Shown in pieces: positions 24,163 to 35,599 of a stretch of DNA of 64,000 nucleotides (position 1 is the first letter of the stretch; each line of letters begins with the position of its first letter). The DNA comes from Strigops habroptila. Lineage: Eukaryota; Chordata; Aves; Psittaciformes; Psittacidae. The position numbers were made by a program, and so were the translations under genes. Under the pieces are notes generated by a model. That model saw nothing but the letters and a program-made list of their open reading frames with translations. It was not told where the DNA came from and made no database searches. The stretch spans positions 3,922,906 to 3,986,905 of the forward strand of contig NC_044290.2 in the NCBI RefSeq assembly GCF_004027225.2, given 5' to 3'.

Positions 24163-24287
24163 TCAGACGGTACCATTTCTTCTCCGTAGCACACAATACA
24201 TTGCCAGAGCTGCTGCACAAAGCACAATTATTGCTGTGGTGATGATGCCAATGTTGCTCTTTTCACTGACCAAATATTGAGGATTAT
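24163..24287 (-). CDS. Unrecognised gene, exon 4, transmembrane helix and tail
   Basis: The acceptor is CTTCTACTCTCCAG. Encodes DNPQYLVSEKSN, then a helix IGIITTAIIVLCAAALAMYCVL, the stop-transfer RRR and the terminus NGTV before TGA. No signalling motif is seen in the very short tail. An AATG/GTACCG site just before the stop could act as a donor and extend the tail through another exon, which I could not find. Confidence 0.7.
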
Positions 24288-27200
24288 CTGGAGAGTAGAA
24301 GAAAATAAAGTCCATGTGAATCAAATGGGTGCGCCAAGAAATGAACCTGCCTCAGAAGCACCACCTAGGACGAACTGGGCCTGGTGCTTCTGCAAAAGCT
24401 GACTATGAGAAAAGGAACTGATGAATGAGAGAACAAATAGCCTCTGGCTTAGGACATTTTAATATCATCTCACATCAGTGAAGATGCCTTCAACAAAAGA
24501 ATGACTATTAACATTTGAAGCTAATTCTTGACTCCCCACCACAACAGGTACCTTTGAACATCCATCTTATCTGAAATAACCAAAAACAAAAGGGACGAGG
24601 CCCATCCTTAATGATGGGTTAAAAGGCCACATGGGAAATCCATTTTGACCATTTTTAAAATACTTCAATGCACAGGAATTTAAACATATAAATATCTAGA
24701 AAGCTTATTTTAATACTGGTCCAATTTGGAAGAGAAATAAGAAAATCATCCAGCAAACATTCAAAAAATACAAAAAAACCAAAAACCCAAGCAAAAACCA
24801 AAAAAACCCCACCAATAAACAACAGCAAAAAGCGAAGAGCCATACCCCTACTAAGGGCTGTCCCCAGAAAAGAATAAATAGTGTTTACTGGTCTCAAGCA
24901 AAGATGCCCTGTTTGTCCATAACCCAAGGAAGATGTCAGGGATTTCTACAGTGAAAGAAATTTGGATATAAAAATACTTTTATGTGACAAATGTCCTCTT
25001 AGTCTAGAGGTAAAGTCTCATTTATCACTTACTGTTAAGCAGAATTCTTGGAAACTTGTTGCACAGCCACCACATACCACCTTCCCTCAGCATCCCTCTA
25101 TCTACAGCTATATCGCTACAGTCACAGAAACCTGTAGCTATGGACACATAAGTCCAGGACTGGGCACCTACAGGGGCTAGTGGAAAGTCTCTGAGTTTCA
25201 ATGGCTACAGCATGTGTGGGTGTAAGGTACGAAGGTACGGTATATCTCCCCATGCCACCCATGTGAAACTCTGTTCACATCTGTCCAGGCAAAACGCTCT
25301 CAAAGCAAAAGGCAAACACATACATGAAGCTATTACATTGATTTCCCTCACCAGCAATGAAGGCTGTTGATTTTCTGGGTTTTGTATCCAACACTTCAGT
25401 GTAGCACCTCAGGGCATGGTTGGGCATTGAGAGGTCTGTGCCTGTTTCGCAGCAAATTTTAGCCTCCTCTGTAATGATGTTTCCCCCCCTGTTTTCCAAG
25501 GAAGCTGAAAGATAGAAGAAGTTTTAATTATAAATATGGATCATTTATAAGATCTTCAATCAAGTGTTAAAAAGGTTAAAAGGTGGGCCCTCCATGTACC
25601 ACAAAAAGTTGGAGATTGTTACAATCATGTCTAATTCACTAACTGTTCAAATCAACATTAAGATTTTCTTCTCACTTTAGCTGATGAACTGTTCTGGGAG
25701 CCAATAATGGAAATCTTCAAATTTTAAGAAAGTAAAGAAGTTTTCACATATAATTAAGAACAACGAAACATTTGTAAAAAGCTTATCATTACCCTACTGC
25801 AATTAAAATCCATTCAAATGGTGACAAAACTTTGCAACTCCCATTTACCCACAGGAATCAAAAAAGAGAAACAAGCAAGACCAGCAGCTGTGTAAATCTC
25901 AGCCCCTGGATTGCACCTCTCACCTAGCCTGCATGCCACTGGGCTACTATACAACTTACTCCTAAGAGAATCTTGAAAACTCCTCCCTACCTATTGTCCT
26001 AGTTTTGGCTGGGAGAGTTAATTTTCTTTCTAGCAGCTGTACAGTGCTGTACTTTGGCTTTAGTCTGAGAACAATGCTGACAACACACCGATGTTTAGCT
26101 GTTGCTCAGTAGCACTTACCCTGATCAAGGACTTTTCAGTCTCTCATCCTCTGGCGGTGAGGAGGGGCACAAGAAGCTGGGAGGGAGCAGAGGCAGGACA
26201 CCTGACCCAAAGTAGCCAAAGGGATATTCCATACCACAGCACATCAAGCTCAGTATGTGTATTCAAGGGAAGGGATCAATTGCTGCTTGGGTATGGCCTG
26301 GGTATCAGTCAGTAGGTGGTGAGCAGTTGTATTGTGCCTCACTTGGGTTTCTTTAGTTTTATTACTCTCTCTTTCCTGTTATAGTTACATTTTACTTTAC
26401 TTATTAAACTGTACTTATCTCAACCCACAGGTTTACTTTTTTTCCAGTTCTTCTCCCCATCCCACGGGGGTGGGTGGTGAGTGAGCAAGCGGGTGCGTGG
26501 TACTTAGTTGCCAGATGAGGTTAAACTACAACAGTCCTTTTTGGCACCCAATGTAGGACACGAAGGGTTGAGATAATGACAGATCTGACCAGAGCACGTT
26601 AAAAACAATTTGTTATAAGCAATTATTGTATCAGTTTAACAGTTGATGTGTTCTTTCTCAGAGTTCATCCATGTATGCTCACAGGCATATAGAATACCTA
26701 TCTTGCTGTATGTGTTCTCTGTGGTGATGTTTCTCCTCCATGGGGCCTGGGCTAAGGTAAGCATTTTCTTGTTCTTTGTCATACTGCCTTACGGTATGAT
26801 AGAATCGCTGGTCGGGAAAACAAGCTCGTACGTGTACTGGGCACCGCCATCACCTCTGTACTCCGGGAGCCATCTAGGGGAACTGTCAATAATTACACCT
26901 TTTACCTTTTCTCCTCGGAGAGCCAATTTACGGGAGAAACAGCTTCCTTCCTAACACGCATCTATCTGAATTGCTCCCAGTGTAGTTTGAAGCACTCTTT
27001 GACCTGAGAGAATTTAATTTATTTTTGAGAATGACTTAAAGACTTTATCACGAAAGAAATTCATTTTCAGAAGCTGGTTTACTCATGTACCTTGCTGTCT
27101 GCCCAAATATACAACAGTTCAGTTTCATAACCAAAAAATGTCTTCCATAAGTTCATAGCCAGGTTCCCAGTAGAGCATACCTTCATAATTCAGGATGCCA

Positions 27201-28336
27201 CATGAGTCTCCTGCTCCCGTGTCTTTCTCCCAGAAGATTGCATAAATTCCGTCAGGAAAAATATTTCCTTGATGAAAGCACATCGTGATCTGTGTTTCAC
27301 TGGTCGCCAACTGAATTATTTCATTTGAAAATCTCTCATTCTGTGTTTCACCAATTTTTGCACAATCTTCATAATTGCTTAATTCGCATATATTGCTCTC
27401 ACAGTGATAGACTGTCACATTTGTTTTGCCGAAGGAAGAGTCTTGTGTCCCCTTTGCAGGGTCATCATTGGGCATGGCAACATCTAAATGAGAAAACAAA
27501 GAAAAATTCTTTTCTACCAGTTTTCTCCCCAGAATTTTAGTGTTAGAGAATGGGTGGACAAACCCAGTCATGGCTTAAGAGATGTTGTCTGCCAATGGAC
27601 AATTTATACACGGTACTGGGCCCAGACCCCAGAGTAATTTTGGGGTAGAAGCATGACTCCACTGCTGTCACTGGTGGCAGCTTGAGAAGTTTGCTGAAAG
27701 ACATTTCTCCTGCTGAGCGAGGAGGTCCTATGCCCAGACAGGCTCAGATGACTCATCTGTTCTTATTTTCTTTCCTTCCAAAACTCCTTGGCACAATCCT
27801 ATCAGGTATATCTCCAGCAGACATCCAGATCCTGTGACAAATGAAGTTCACAGCTGAGCTGCCAGACTACATGCAGAATCCCAGGTCACTACCACAGATT
27901 CAGTTCAGTATTCCTGCAGGCAACAGTTTTACAGCTAAGCCAAAATGCACCAGCAGCCTGGCTGAAGTGCTGGAATATGCTTGCACTAGGTGCTGAGAGC
28001 TGAAAAGGAGGGTTTCCTCATTCAGACTCTCCTGAATGAGAGTCTGAGAGTTCTTTGAGAGAGGACTCACCTCATCTGACTTCAGACAGAGCCAGAAAGT
28101 AACCCCTCCAAGTTAGGTGATTGTGACAGGTCAAATGAATCAGCCTTCACCTCCTTATTTTCTTTTCTCCCCTTAGGGGTTTTGTAGTCTTAGCTTTAAC
28201 TGGATATAACTGAGCTTTCTAATAACAGTTAAAAAGCTTTTAGCTACTAACGTGCAGTGAAAAGCACAGAGGTCAAACAAGGAGACTCACTTGAACAGGG
28301 AGCTGCAACGGTTAGAAGCAGGAAACACAACTTCAT
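24163..28336 (-). CDS. Unrecognised small type I membrane protein adjacent to CD7 (four coding exons)
   Basis: Coding exons 28336-28291, 27483-27181, 25504-25352 and 24287-24163 join with GT-AG introns all in phase 1 and give 208 residues. Layout: signal peptide about 1-15 (MKLCFLLLTVAAPCS); ectodomain to about 178 with cysteines at 43, 48, 56, 84, 110, 134, 135 and 150 and one sequon (Asn37); transmembrane helix about 180-201; a seven-residue tail starting RRR. I do not recognise the family. The stretch ITMC...GIYAIFWEK around 81-102 resembles Ig B and C strands, but the rest of an Ig V domain is not clear. It is upstream of CD7 on the same strand, the place held by SECTM1 in mammals; SECTM1 is also a small type I protein and a CD7 ligand. 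That is positional inference only, as the cysteine pattern differs. The uniform phases and good splice sites make a real gene likely. Confidence 0.72.
24288..25351 (-). other. Intron 3 of the unrecognised gene
   Basis: A 1.06 kb intron, A-rich and C-rich in places (around 24770-24830); no extra exon seen. Confidence 0.65.
25352..25504 (-). CDS. Unrecognised gene, exon 3, membrane-proximal ectodomain
   Basis: 153 bases, phase 1-1. The acceptor is TTCTTCTATCTTTCAG and the donor GCTG/GTGAGG. Encodes 51 residues with a Cys-Cys pair (134, 135) and Cys150, roughly half the length of an Ig domain. It may complete a disulfide-linked fold with exon 2. Confidence 0.7.
25995..26533 (+). mobile_element. 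ERVL-type LTR, plus orientation
   Basis: A 539-base LTR from TGTCCTAGTTTTGGCTGG to CTACAACA, in antisense to the host gene. It shares the central blocks of the two minus-strand copies at 20.5 and 35.2 kb and contains a tattaaactgtacttatctc segment consistent with an LTR polyadenylation region. It is followed directly by a primer-binding-site-like sequence, so it is a 5' LTR. Confidence 0.88.
26534..26950 (+). mobile_element. ERVL-type leader/internal fragment
   Basis: Directly after the LTR comes TGGCACCCAATGTAGGACA (from 26542), a degraded retroviral primer-binding site of the TGGCGCCCAACGTGGG kind. About 400 bases of untranslated leader follow. No gag or pol reading frame is present and no second LTR is seen, so this is a dead 5' remnant. 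The right edge is approximate. Confidence 0.7.
27181..27483 (-). CDS. Unrecognised gene, exon 2, ectodomain
   Basis: 303 bases, phase 1-1. The acceptor is TTGTTTTCTCATTTAG and the donor GAAG/GTATGC. It encodes about 101 residues with five cysteines (43, 48, 56, 84, 110) and the hydrophobic run GIYAIFWEK. Spacing of the first cysteines is C-x4-C-x7-C. No known domain could be assigned by eye. Confidence 0.72.
27484..28290 (-). other. Intron 1 of the unrecognised gene
   Basis: A 0.8 kb intron. It contains a strong inverted repeat at 28022-28047 (ten-base arms around a six-base centre). Confidence 0.65.
28291..28336 (-). CDS. Unrecognised gene, exon 1, signal peptide
   Basis: ATG at 28336 opens MKLCFLLLTVAAPCS, a compact signal sequence. 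The exon ends TCAA followed by the near-consensus donor GTGAGT, phase 1. Continuing past the donor reaches a stop after about 11 codons, so splicing is required. Confidence 0.7.
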
Positions 28337-31300
28337 GAAGTGGGGTAAGTCCATTGGCCTGCCCTGGGTGTTCATCACCAGCAGCGTTGGATGCTCTCTT
28401 ACATCCTCCAGGATCCCATGGCAGCCTCACCAGGCTCCTCCCTCAGTTATGTCCCTGTTTGGACATTAAATGCAGTATTCAGCATTCATTATTTCTTCAT
28501 TATTATATTTCTAGAAAACAGCTTTCAGGCCACATGCTGTAAAGCTTCTACTAGCTAAGAGAACCAGAACACAGGCAAAGAAATGCTCATGCTGCTCATC
28601 TGCTACGACACTGAGATGGATTTTGGCAATGACAAGCTTGCACCCTTTCTATCTCTGGTTCAATCACAGCAGTAGAAGACTGCAGGGAAAGGTGTTTCTG
28701 CAGGGAAAGGTAAATCCCTCCTGAGCCTGCTGGGCAGGAGGCTCCATGTCCAGGTCCGCCAGGTTCCCCAGGGCAAAGGCCTTGCACACATCACTCAGTA
28801 AATACATGCAATAAATAACATCTTGACTTGCTATCACTTTCAAAACACACAAAACAATTAGACAAGGAAGATGTTTTGTGCTGAATGTTTTGCTTGGCCT
28901 AAGATGAAATATTTATTGTCAAATTGAATTCTATTTTTAAATTTAAAAGATATGGAAATTATCTATTCAAATTAAATAAGCAAACACTATTTCTTAAAAA
29001 AAACAAAAAAAAAAGGCAAAAAAAAAAAAAAAAAAAAAAAAAACCCCAAACATTAATTTAGTCAGAAACTAATCCTCAATTATTTCAATGAAACTGTCAT
29101 GAATATGTGAAATATGTTTCAGCAAAACACAAGTTTCACTTATCCAAAGGAGAAAAAAAGAAATCTGGAAAATTCACCTAACTTTCCTCACTAGCCTGGC
29201 TCTAGAAAACGCTAAGTGCTTTGCCCCTAGAAGCTTTCAGTTAGAAGCTTTGATTAAAGCAACTCCTTTGTTGGTATGTCACTACCTGAGAAGCACTTGA
29301 GGAAGTTTCAAATTATTTTTGCATTAATTCCTAATTACACAAGAAGTCTCCAGCAGATCAGAAGTTAAAATTGTTTATCCCTAATACTTGTGCTAGTCTA
29401 GAGCTGCTGAGAGTCCCACCCCAATTCCCAGAAACAGACGCGACAGGAGGAACACAACCACAAAGTGAGCTTGAGGTGTTAACTTTCAAACAGTTTGAAA
29501 AAAATAATAGTATTGAAGGAAGTAAAGAAACAACGAAATAAAAATCAGAGAACTTCAGAAGATCCCACAGGTTTTATTTTCCACTCAAGTTCTTTCCTGG
29601 AAAAGGAATGGCATTTACATAAGAGCTATTTTTTGTATTACTTTCAGTACTGGTTTCACCTTGTTGATCTGCTGAATCTGCTGCACTCTCAACAAGCTTT
29701 TGTGATAAAAAACAACCAACCAAAACAAAACACAACAGGAACAAGAATACAGGAAGAGACAAACGAGCTACTTTCAAAGTGAGCCTGAGTGCAATTTGTT
29801 TCCACAGTTCCAACAAGCTGGTGCAGAAAGCAATCAGCAGGGCTCTGTACTTAAGCTGAGATATCTCTGCAGTAATCCTGAGTAGAGAAAGTACACATCT
29901 TCCCAGAAACTGCTCTTAAAAGGTTTTTCCACAATAACTAGTAGAAAACACTACTAACATTTTATTTTCTGTTTGCAGCACATTAAAGCAAATAGAATTA
30001 ACAGTTTCACTGGTTTAATTTCTCATATTTTAAACCCAATATTCTTACTGAGTGACACTTTCTAGTTTGGTTCTCTGTTGAGTTTTGTTCTGAACCCAGA
30101 GCCACCAGCGTTTCCACAGGTCCCTTTGGGGAGTGGATCAGTAATCACAGGAAAAACAATGCACAGTCTCCTCCAGCTTGGGCAACAGCTTCTCACTGAA
30201 AGGGGGAGAATTGCGAAGGTTTCTGCTGCAACACTCCTGGCAAATTATCCTTTCTTTGCTAATATGACAGGCAATTTTGGAAAAGGAGATATTAACAAAA
30301 CATCTTAAGAAGAAAAAAATACAGGTTAATTTGATGAAGGAAAAAATATTGGGTAATTATATGAAGATGAAAATGCTCTGAGAGATTTATTCTGTTCCTT
30401 CTGTGTCTCTCACTCTTACATAAAAGTGCACCACTTAATGAAGCTGTTGGGGTTTTGCATTCACACTGGCAGTGTGAAAGCAGTGCAGCACTGCATGAAA
30501 GGTGGCAGGCAGGGCCATAAAAAGGGGCATTTTATATTTAGCCACATCATGCATACAAATAATACCCATTCTTCTTTATGGAGAAAATGTGAAACACACT
30601 AATCATTTCCCTTCTGCCCCAGCGCCTGTTTCTAACTGCCTACTTAAAAAGAGGAATCAATATTTTGTAAGAGAAAGGACTGGCTGGAAGACAGGACCCC
30701 TTAAAGGAGAAGGCAGTACAAATACCTCAGGAGTGGTTTGCATCCGAGAAAGCCTTGGTGCCTCTTCCCTTCCCTGCCTGAGCAGCCTTTCCAGCTCCCA
30801 GTTCATTCAGCTTCTTTTCCAGAGCCCTGCACAGGAGATGCAGAAGCCGCTTGGATCCCAGAGAAAAAGGCACCCTACCGGCTTCTCCTTTATTTAAAAC
30901 TCCACTGGATTTTCACTTTCACTTCTCCTTGGAGTGCAGGACAAAGGTGGCATTGAACAACACAAGTCAGGGCGCACTGCTGCACAGGACTCTGCAGCTG
31001 GAAAGCATGGGAAAAACTCACACCCCACAGAAAACCCTACAGGAACCTGCTTATGAGCACCTGGGGAGTAAATCTGCCTCTCTATGCATTGCAACAGTCA
31101 AACAAACCTCTCTAATTCCCAGACTCTTCTGCAACATAAGGAAAATAATGCTCATTAGACTTGGCAAAGCACTTTGAAAAATGAATACCTGTAGCATTAA
31201 TCTCAACAAGCCACTTTTATGTTTGCTCTTTAAAAGAGAAAAATGTTATTTATTAGCTCTGACCATGGAATGAAGGCTTCAAGGAGCTGTTCTGCAGTAT

Positions 31301-31382
31301 TTCACGCATATTGTGGTCTGCTTGTCTCCTCTGCAGGGACTAATAGGGCTGGTGGGTGGCTTCTTCAAACAGTGCCTTCCTT
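28337..31382. other. Non-coding stretch with poly-A tract
   Basis: The first part should include the promoter of the 24.2-28.3 kb gene; no TATA box stands out. A-rich low-complexity sequence lies at 28996-29043. No other feature is supported. Confidence 0.45.
29018..29043. repeat. Poly-A tract
   Basis: A run of 26 A preceded by further A-rich sequence from about 28996. It could be the tail of an old retroposed sequence, but nothing recognisable precedes it on the plus strand. Confidence 0.9.
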
Positions 31383-31545
31383 ATTTCACACAATAAAAAG
31401 GTTGAAAGGGCATCTAGTGCAACCTCCCTGCTCAAACAGGGTCACCCAAGCACATTGCTCAGGATAGTGTCCAGACAGCTCTTGAATATCTCCAGGGAAG
31501 GAGACTCCACAGCCTCTCATTTTCTCACTGCTCTCCCTGGCTGAA
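31383..31545 (-). mobile_element. Old CR1 3' fragment, minus orientation
   Basis: The sequence gttgaaagggcatctagtgc, followed by caacctccctgctcaaacag and cagctcttgaatatctccag, is the diverged reversed 3' end of a CR1 of a different subfamily from the copy at 23.3 kb. The terminal repeat is eroded. Confidence 0.75.
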
Positions 31546-34500
31546 GTTGCCATATCGTGGGTTTTTTTTCCCTTTGTAACTATGTTATCCCAGAGGAGCT
31601 ACCATTGTCGCTGGTGGGCTCAGCCTTGGCCACCAGTGGGACCGTCTCAGACCCAGTTGGCATTGGCTCCAGCAGACACAGGGGAAGCTTCTGGCAGCTT
31701 CTCACAGAAGCCATCCCTGTAGACCTCCAGCTACCAAAATCTTGCCACACAAACCCAATAGAAGGGCAAACAGCACCCCTCAGTAGATAAAAAGCGGGGA
31801 CTCTCCTTTCAAGAGCAGGGAACAGTCCAGAGACAGACCAAAACCACATTCTACAACCTGCTACTAAGGAGCAGCTGCAGCAAGAGTCATTCTTGTCTCT
31901 GTGTTCCCAACACCCATATAAACAGACCTACCTGGACAGGAAGAGGTTTTCATAATGAACAACCAAACCATCACTTCTTTGCTCTTTCTAAGTCTGGAAT
32001 GCAGAAAAGAGCTCTCATTTCTGCACTTGTTCAAAAATGCTTCCTGTCAAAGTAATTTCCGAGAACTGAAACCTGTAGCTGGGAAGCGGCTGGAGCAGTG
32101 CTCGCTGCAAAGCAGTGGGGGGGCTGCTCTCTCTACATGCTACCGCTCCTGGCATGGCCAGGAGAGACAGCGTAACCCCCTCCTTGCCCCTCCAAAATGG
32201 GGCTAACAGCTCTCCTCTGCTCAATCCATGGTAAGAACACATCTATGCAGGGAAGGCATGAGAATTTACCACGGGTAGGATTACATGAGGTATGGCTAGA
32301 GCTCTCTTAAGACCTCTGGCAGCAGATGTTTCTGAATGCTCACTGGCTGCTGGGTTGAGTTGCTCAGCTCACCTCGAGCTGACCTACCACACATTGCGCC
32401 TGCCATCTGAAATGACCTGAAATTCCTCCTGGAAAAAATAAATTGCCATTATAGAAGAAAAACTGCTTTGACAGGATTTCTTCAATGATTCACTGCCAAC
32501 AGGAGGTATGTACATATATGCCCATTGTATTCCACAATGCATTTAGATGTCTCTTTAGGAAATAACAGTGCTGCCTTCATTTCCAGCATGGCATTGCTGC
32601 TAGTCATTCACTTTGACTCCTTTTGCTTTGTTGTTGCCTTTTTCTGTATTAGTTTAGATTTATGTCAAGTATAACAGTATGTTTCATTACTGAATACTTA
32701 GTTCTCATGATCTTTAAAAAAAAAGTGGGTGGGTTTTGTTTTTTAATTATTATCTAGTTATGGTGGTATAGTAAGAGTTATGTTGTGTATGATTTTAATG
32801 TGTATGGTAGAATCTGATATTTTGTCATACATGAAATTTTAGAATGGAAAGAATCCAGAAATGTCTCTTTAAGTTCATCTTATTAAGAACTCAGAACTTT
32901 ATTGACTTCAAGTCAATAAAGAAACTAAAAGAAGCCCTGTACGTGATGTTTTTCCCGAGTGCATGACACCCAGCTGTACATTGACACACAGATAAGGAAC
33001 AAAACACCTCCCTGACTCCACACCTTTACCTGGGGGTGGGGAGAGCTACACAGTGACATGTACTTGAGCTGCTACACAGCCTCAGCCCCATATACCACAG
33101 CACACAGCACCACTATTAGGAAACAACAGCCTTTTTGCCCACCCCCTGAATCCATACCTACCCTCTTTCTCTGGTAAAGCAACCTGTTGATCCTGTCTCC
33201 AGGTTGCAAGTGGTCTCAACAATCAGAAATTGTCTCAACAATCAGAAAAGGGAAAAAGAAATGCAGTTGCAGCTCCCTACTTCTGAGCTGAATCCCCCTT
33301 ATGTTTCAAGAATGAGTCCACAGCCACGTCCACTGTCACATTCCACTGCCCATCTCAGACAGGACCTTATGGAAACCAGTGCTGTGTGGAGAGCACTTTG
33401 GAGCTTTCTCAATCCTTTGGCTGCTCTGTTTAAGAGCAGTCCCTTAGCATCCCTCAGCTGTGAGGCCCTCAGAAGAAACCTTTTTACTTACTACTGAAGA
33501 ATCAATTTTTTTTTCCTTAGGGAAACAGTAATAGTTATTTCCAAAGTCCACCTCTTTACCAAATCAGCCACTGAGAAAAACAATTGGCCAGCACTGTTTC
33601 AACATCTTTTAGTGTGTGACAAATAGCACAAGGGAACAAGTTGTAGCTAAGGAACATCACAGCAAAGATGCCCACTGAGGTTTTTTGGACCTCTGGAGGA
33701 CTAAATGGTTTGAGGAATTGCTAACAGGCCCAAACCCTTCACACAAATCCAGCCTGTCTAAATAGCCGCTGTGTTCTAGTGCAAGCTGTCAATATTCTGA
33801 GAATCAGACTCAAACTCACTATTTTTTGCTCCAAGCACAAAGTTTAGCAACACCCACTCACACAAGAGGTGCTTCAGATAAGCTTCTTCCTAAAGGCCAC
33901 AGTACTGAGTTCCTCGGGCCTTGTTTTCATGTGGTCTTTCTTCATCAGTGTTCCCTCTTAGTGATACCCAGTTCCTTAAATACCTGTTTTCTACAAGCAT
34001 GGAACATAAATCTGGGGGAAACATATGCTGCCTAACTTAAAACTTCCAGGAACAGGCAAAGAACTTCACTTTCCAAGATCTGTTTTGAGAAGTTTAATTT
34101 TGTTTATATATATAGAGCTTGCACTGCATCCTATAACTATAAATTAAATACCTGATAAATAGAAAAAATATTAATTTAAGTCTTCAGTTAGGAAATTTTG
34201 CCTTTCTCTTACCCAGAAACATGCTTTAGGAATTTATTTTTCTTTGTGGGCTGCAGAAACTTCTTGTTTTGTGATAGCTGACAAGAGACCTTCTGTAAAT
34301 AAGATCACAAACAATAAGCCATCTATCTGCTAAAACAGTCGTAAAACCTGCTAAGCACCTGTAACAGCTGACCACCAGCCTACTCACTGCGTATGCACCA
34401 ATTTCTGTTCAAGGCAAAGTTTTCAAGTTCCTTACACAATTTTGTCCTCAACATCCAACCAACTTATAGACAACTTATCTTGATGGATGAAGGACAGACA

Positions 34501-35057
34501 GTTGTATTCTGCTTTGCTGATGTTGCTACCATCAGGGTCCTTGTTTGACTGTATTTATACTGCTGTAATCCTAGAAACTCTACTGCTGAGTGAGGCTTCA
34601 TTTTGTCTTCCAAAACAGAGAACCTCCAACATGAACTTTCTCCTATGGCCACCCTGATACCACAAAACCCCTTTCCTTTAATCCAGATATATCAGTCCAG
34701 AATATTAACATTACCTTTAGCCAGAACTTTACCCAGAAACTCAACATGAGAAAAGAAGCAAAACACAGGAGATGAAAATCAAACACTATGAACAGAGAAG
34801 AACCCATAGTTTTTCTCAGGCCTATGCATGTCTACAGGTAGCGTTTGGGGCTTCCATTCCTTTTTGCCTCAGGAAACTAGTAACAATAAAGCCCAGGGAT
34901 CTATCCCAAGTCTTAGCATTAGCAGTCATTTTCCCGTTACATCATTGGTCTCAGTATGTTTTGCCCTCAGTTTAAGTTTCCAAATCACTTGCCTACAAAA
35001 CCTCCACTATCATGTTTGTGAGGGACTTCCCTGCTAATCTGGTACATTAAGAATCAT
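31546..35057. other. Non-coding stretch, no supported gene
   Basis: Contains a 19-base tandem duplication at 33212-33249 (gtctcaacaatcagaaa, twice). Open frames are under 100 codons. Nothing else recognised. Confidence 0.5.
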
Positions 35058-35118
35058 TAGACTCATAGAATCAACTAGGTTGGAAAAGACCTTTAAGACC
35101 ATCAAGTCCAACCATTAA
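35058..35118 (-). mobile_element. Short CR1 terminus, minus orientation
   Basis: About 60 bases of CR1 end: tcatagaatcaactaggttg then gaaaagacctttaagaccat and caagtccaacc. Too short to assign a subfamily. Confidence 0.8.
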
Positions 35119-35248
35119 AGAAATTAAGCAGATAGCACTCAAAAGAATTTATGGCTGAAAGAGTAAAGTGAGACCCATGACTCTGTATGACAGTCAATAT
35201 AGTGTCATGAAGTGAGAAATGAAAGATCAGAAAAGACAAGCGCTGCAC

Positions 35249-35599
35249 AATACAGTTGATCACCACCCACTGACCAATACCCAGCCCGACCCGAGCAGTG
35301 GTCTGGGCCTTCCTGGTGACTTCCCCCAGTTTCTATACTGGGCATCACGTGCTGTGGGATGGAATACCCCTTTGGCTAGTTTGGGCCAGGTGTCCTGTCT
35401 CTGCTTCCTCCTGGCTTCTTGTGCCGCTCCTCACTGGCAGAGCATGAGAGACTGAAAAGTCCTTGATGAGGGTAAGCATCACTTAGCAACAACTAAACCA
35501 TCGGTGTGTTATCAGCATTGTTCTCAGATGAAAGCCAAAACACAGCACTGTACAGCTGCTAGGAAGAAAAAGAACTCTATCCCAGCTGAAACCAGGACA
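35249..35599 (-). mobile_element. Truncated ERVL-type LTR, minus orientation
   Basis: The 5' two-thirds of the same LTR as at 20511-21073, ending (in minus-strand terms, starting) at TGTCCTGGTTTCAGCTGG. The remaining third is missing at the lower-coordinate side, so it is a fragment. Confidence 0.85.

Larger units (their letters stand above)
25505..27180 (-). other. Intron 2 of the unrecognised gene
   Basis: A 1.68 kb intron, more than half occupied by an antisense ERVL LTR and leader fragment (25995 to about 26950). Confidence 0.65.

Noticed and set aside
29574-29816. Minus-strand frame with a hydrophobic run resembling a transmembrane segment
   Set aside because: The hydrophobic run comes from low-complexity AC-rich sequence (caaccaaccaaaacaaaaca on the plus strand), a common artefact.
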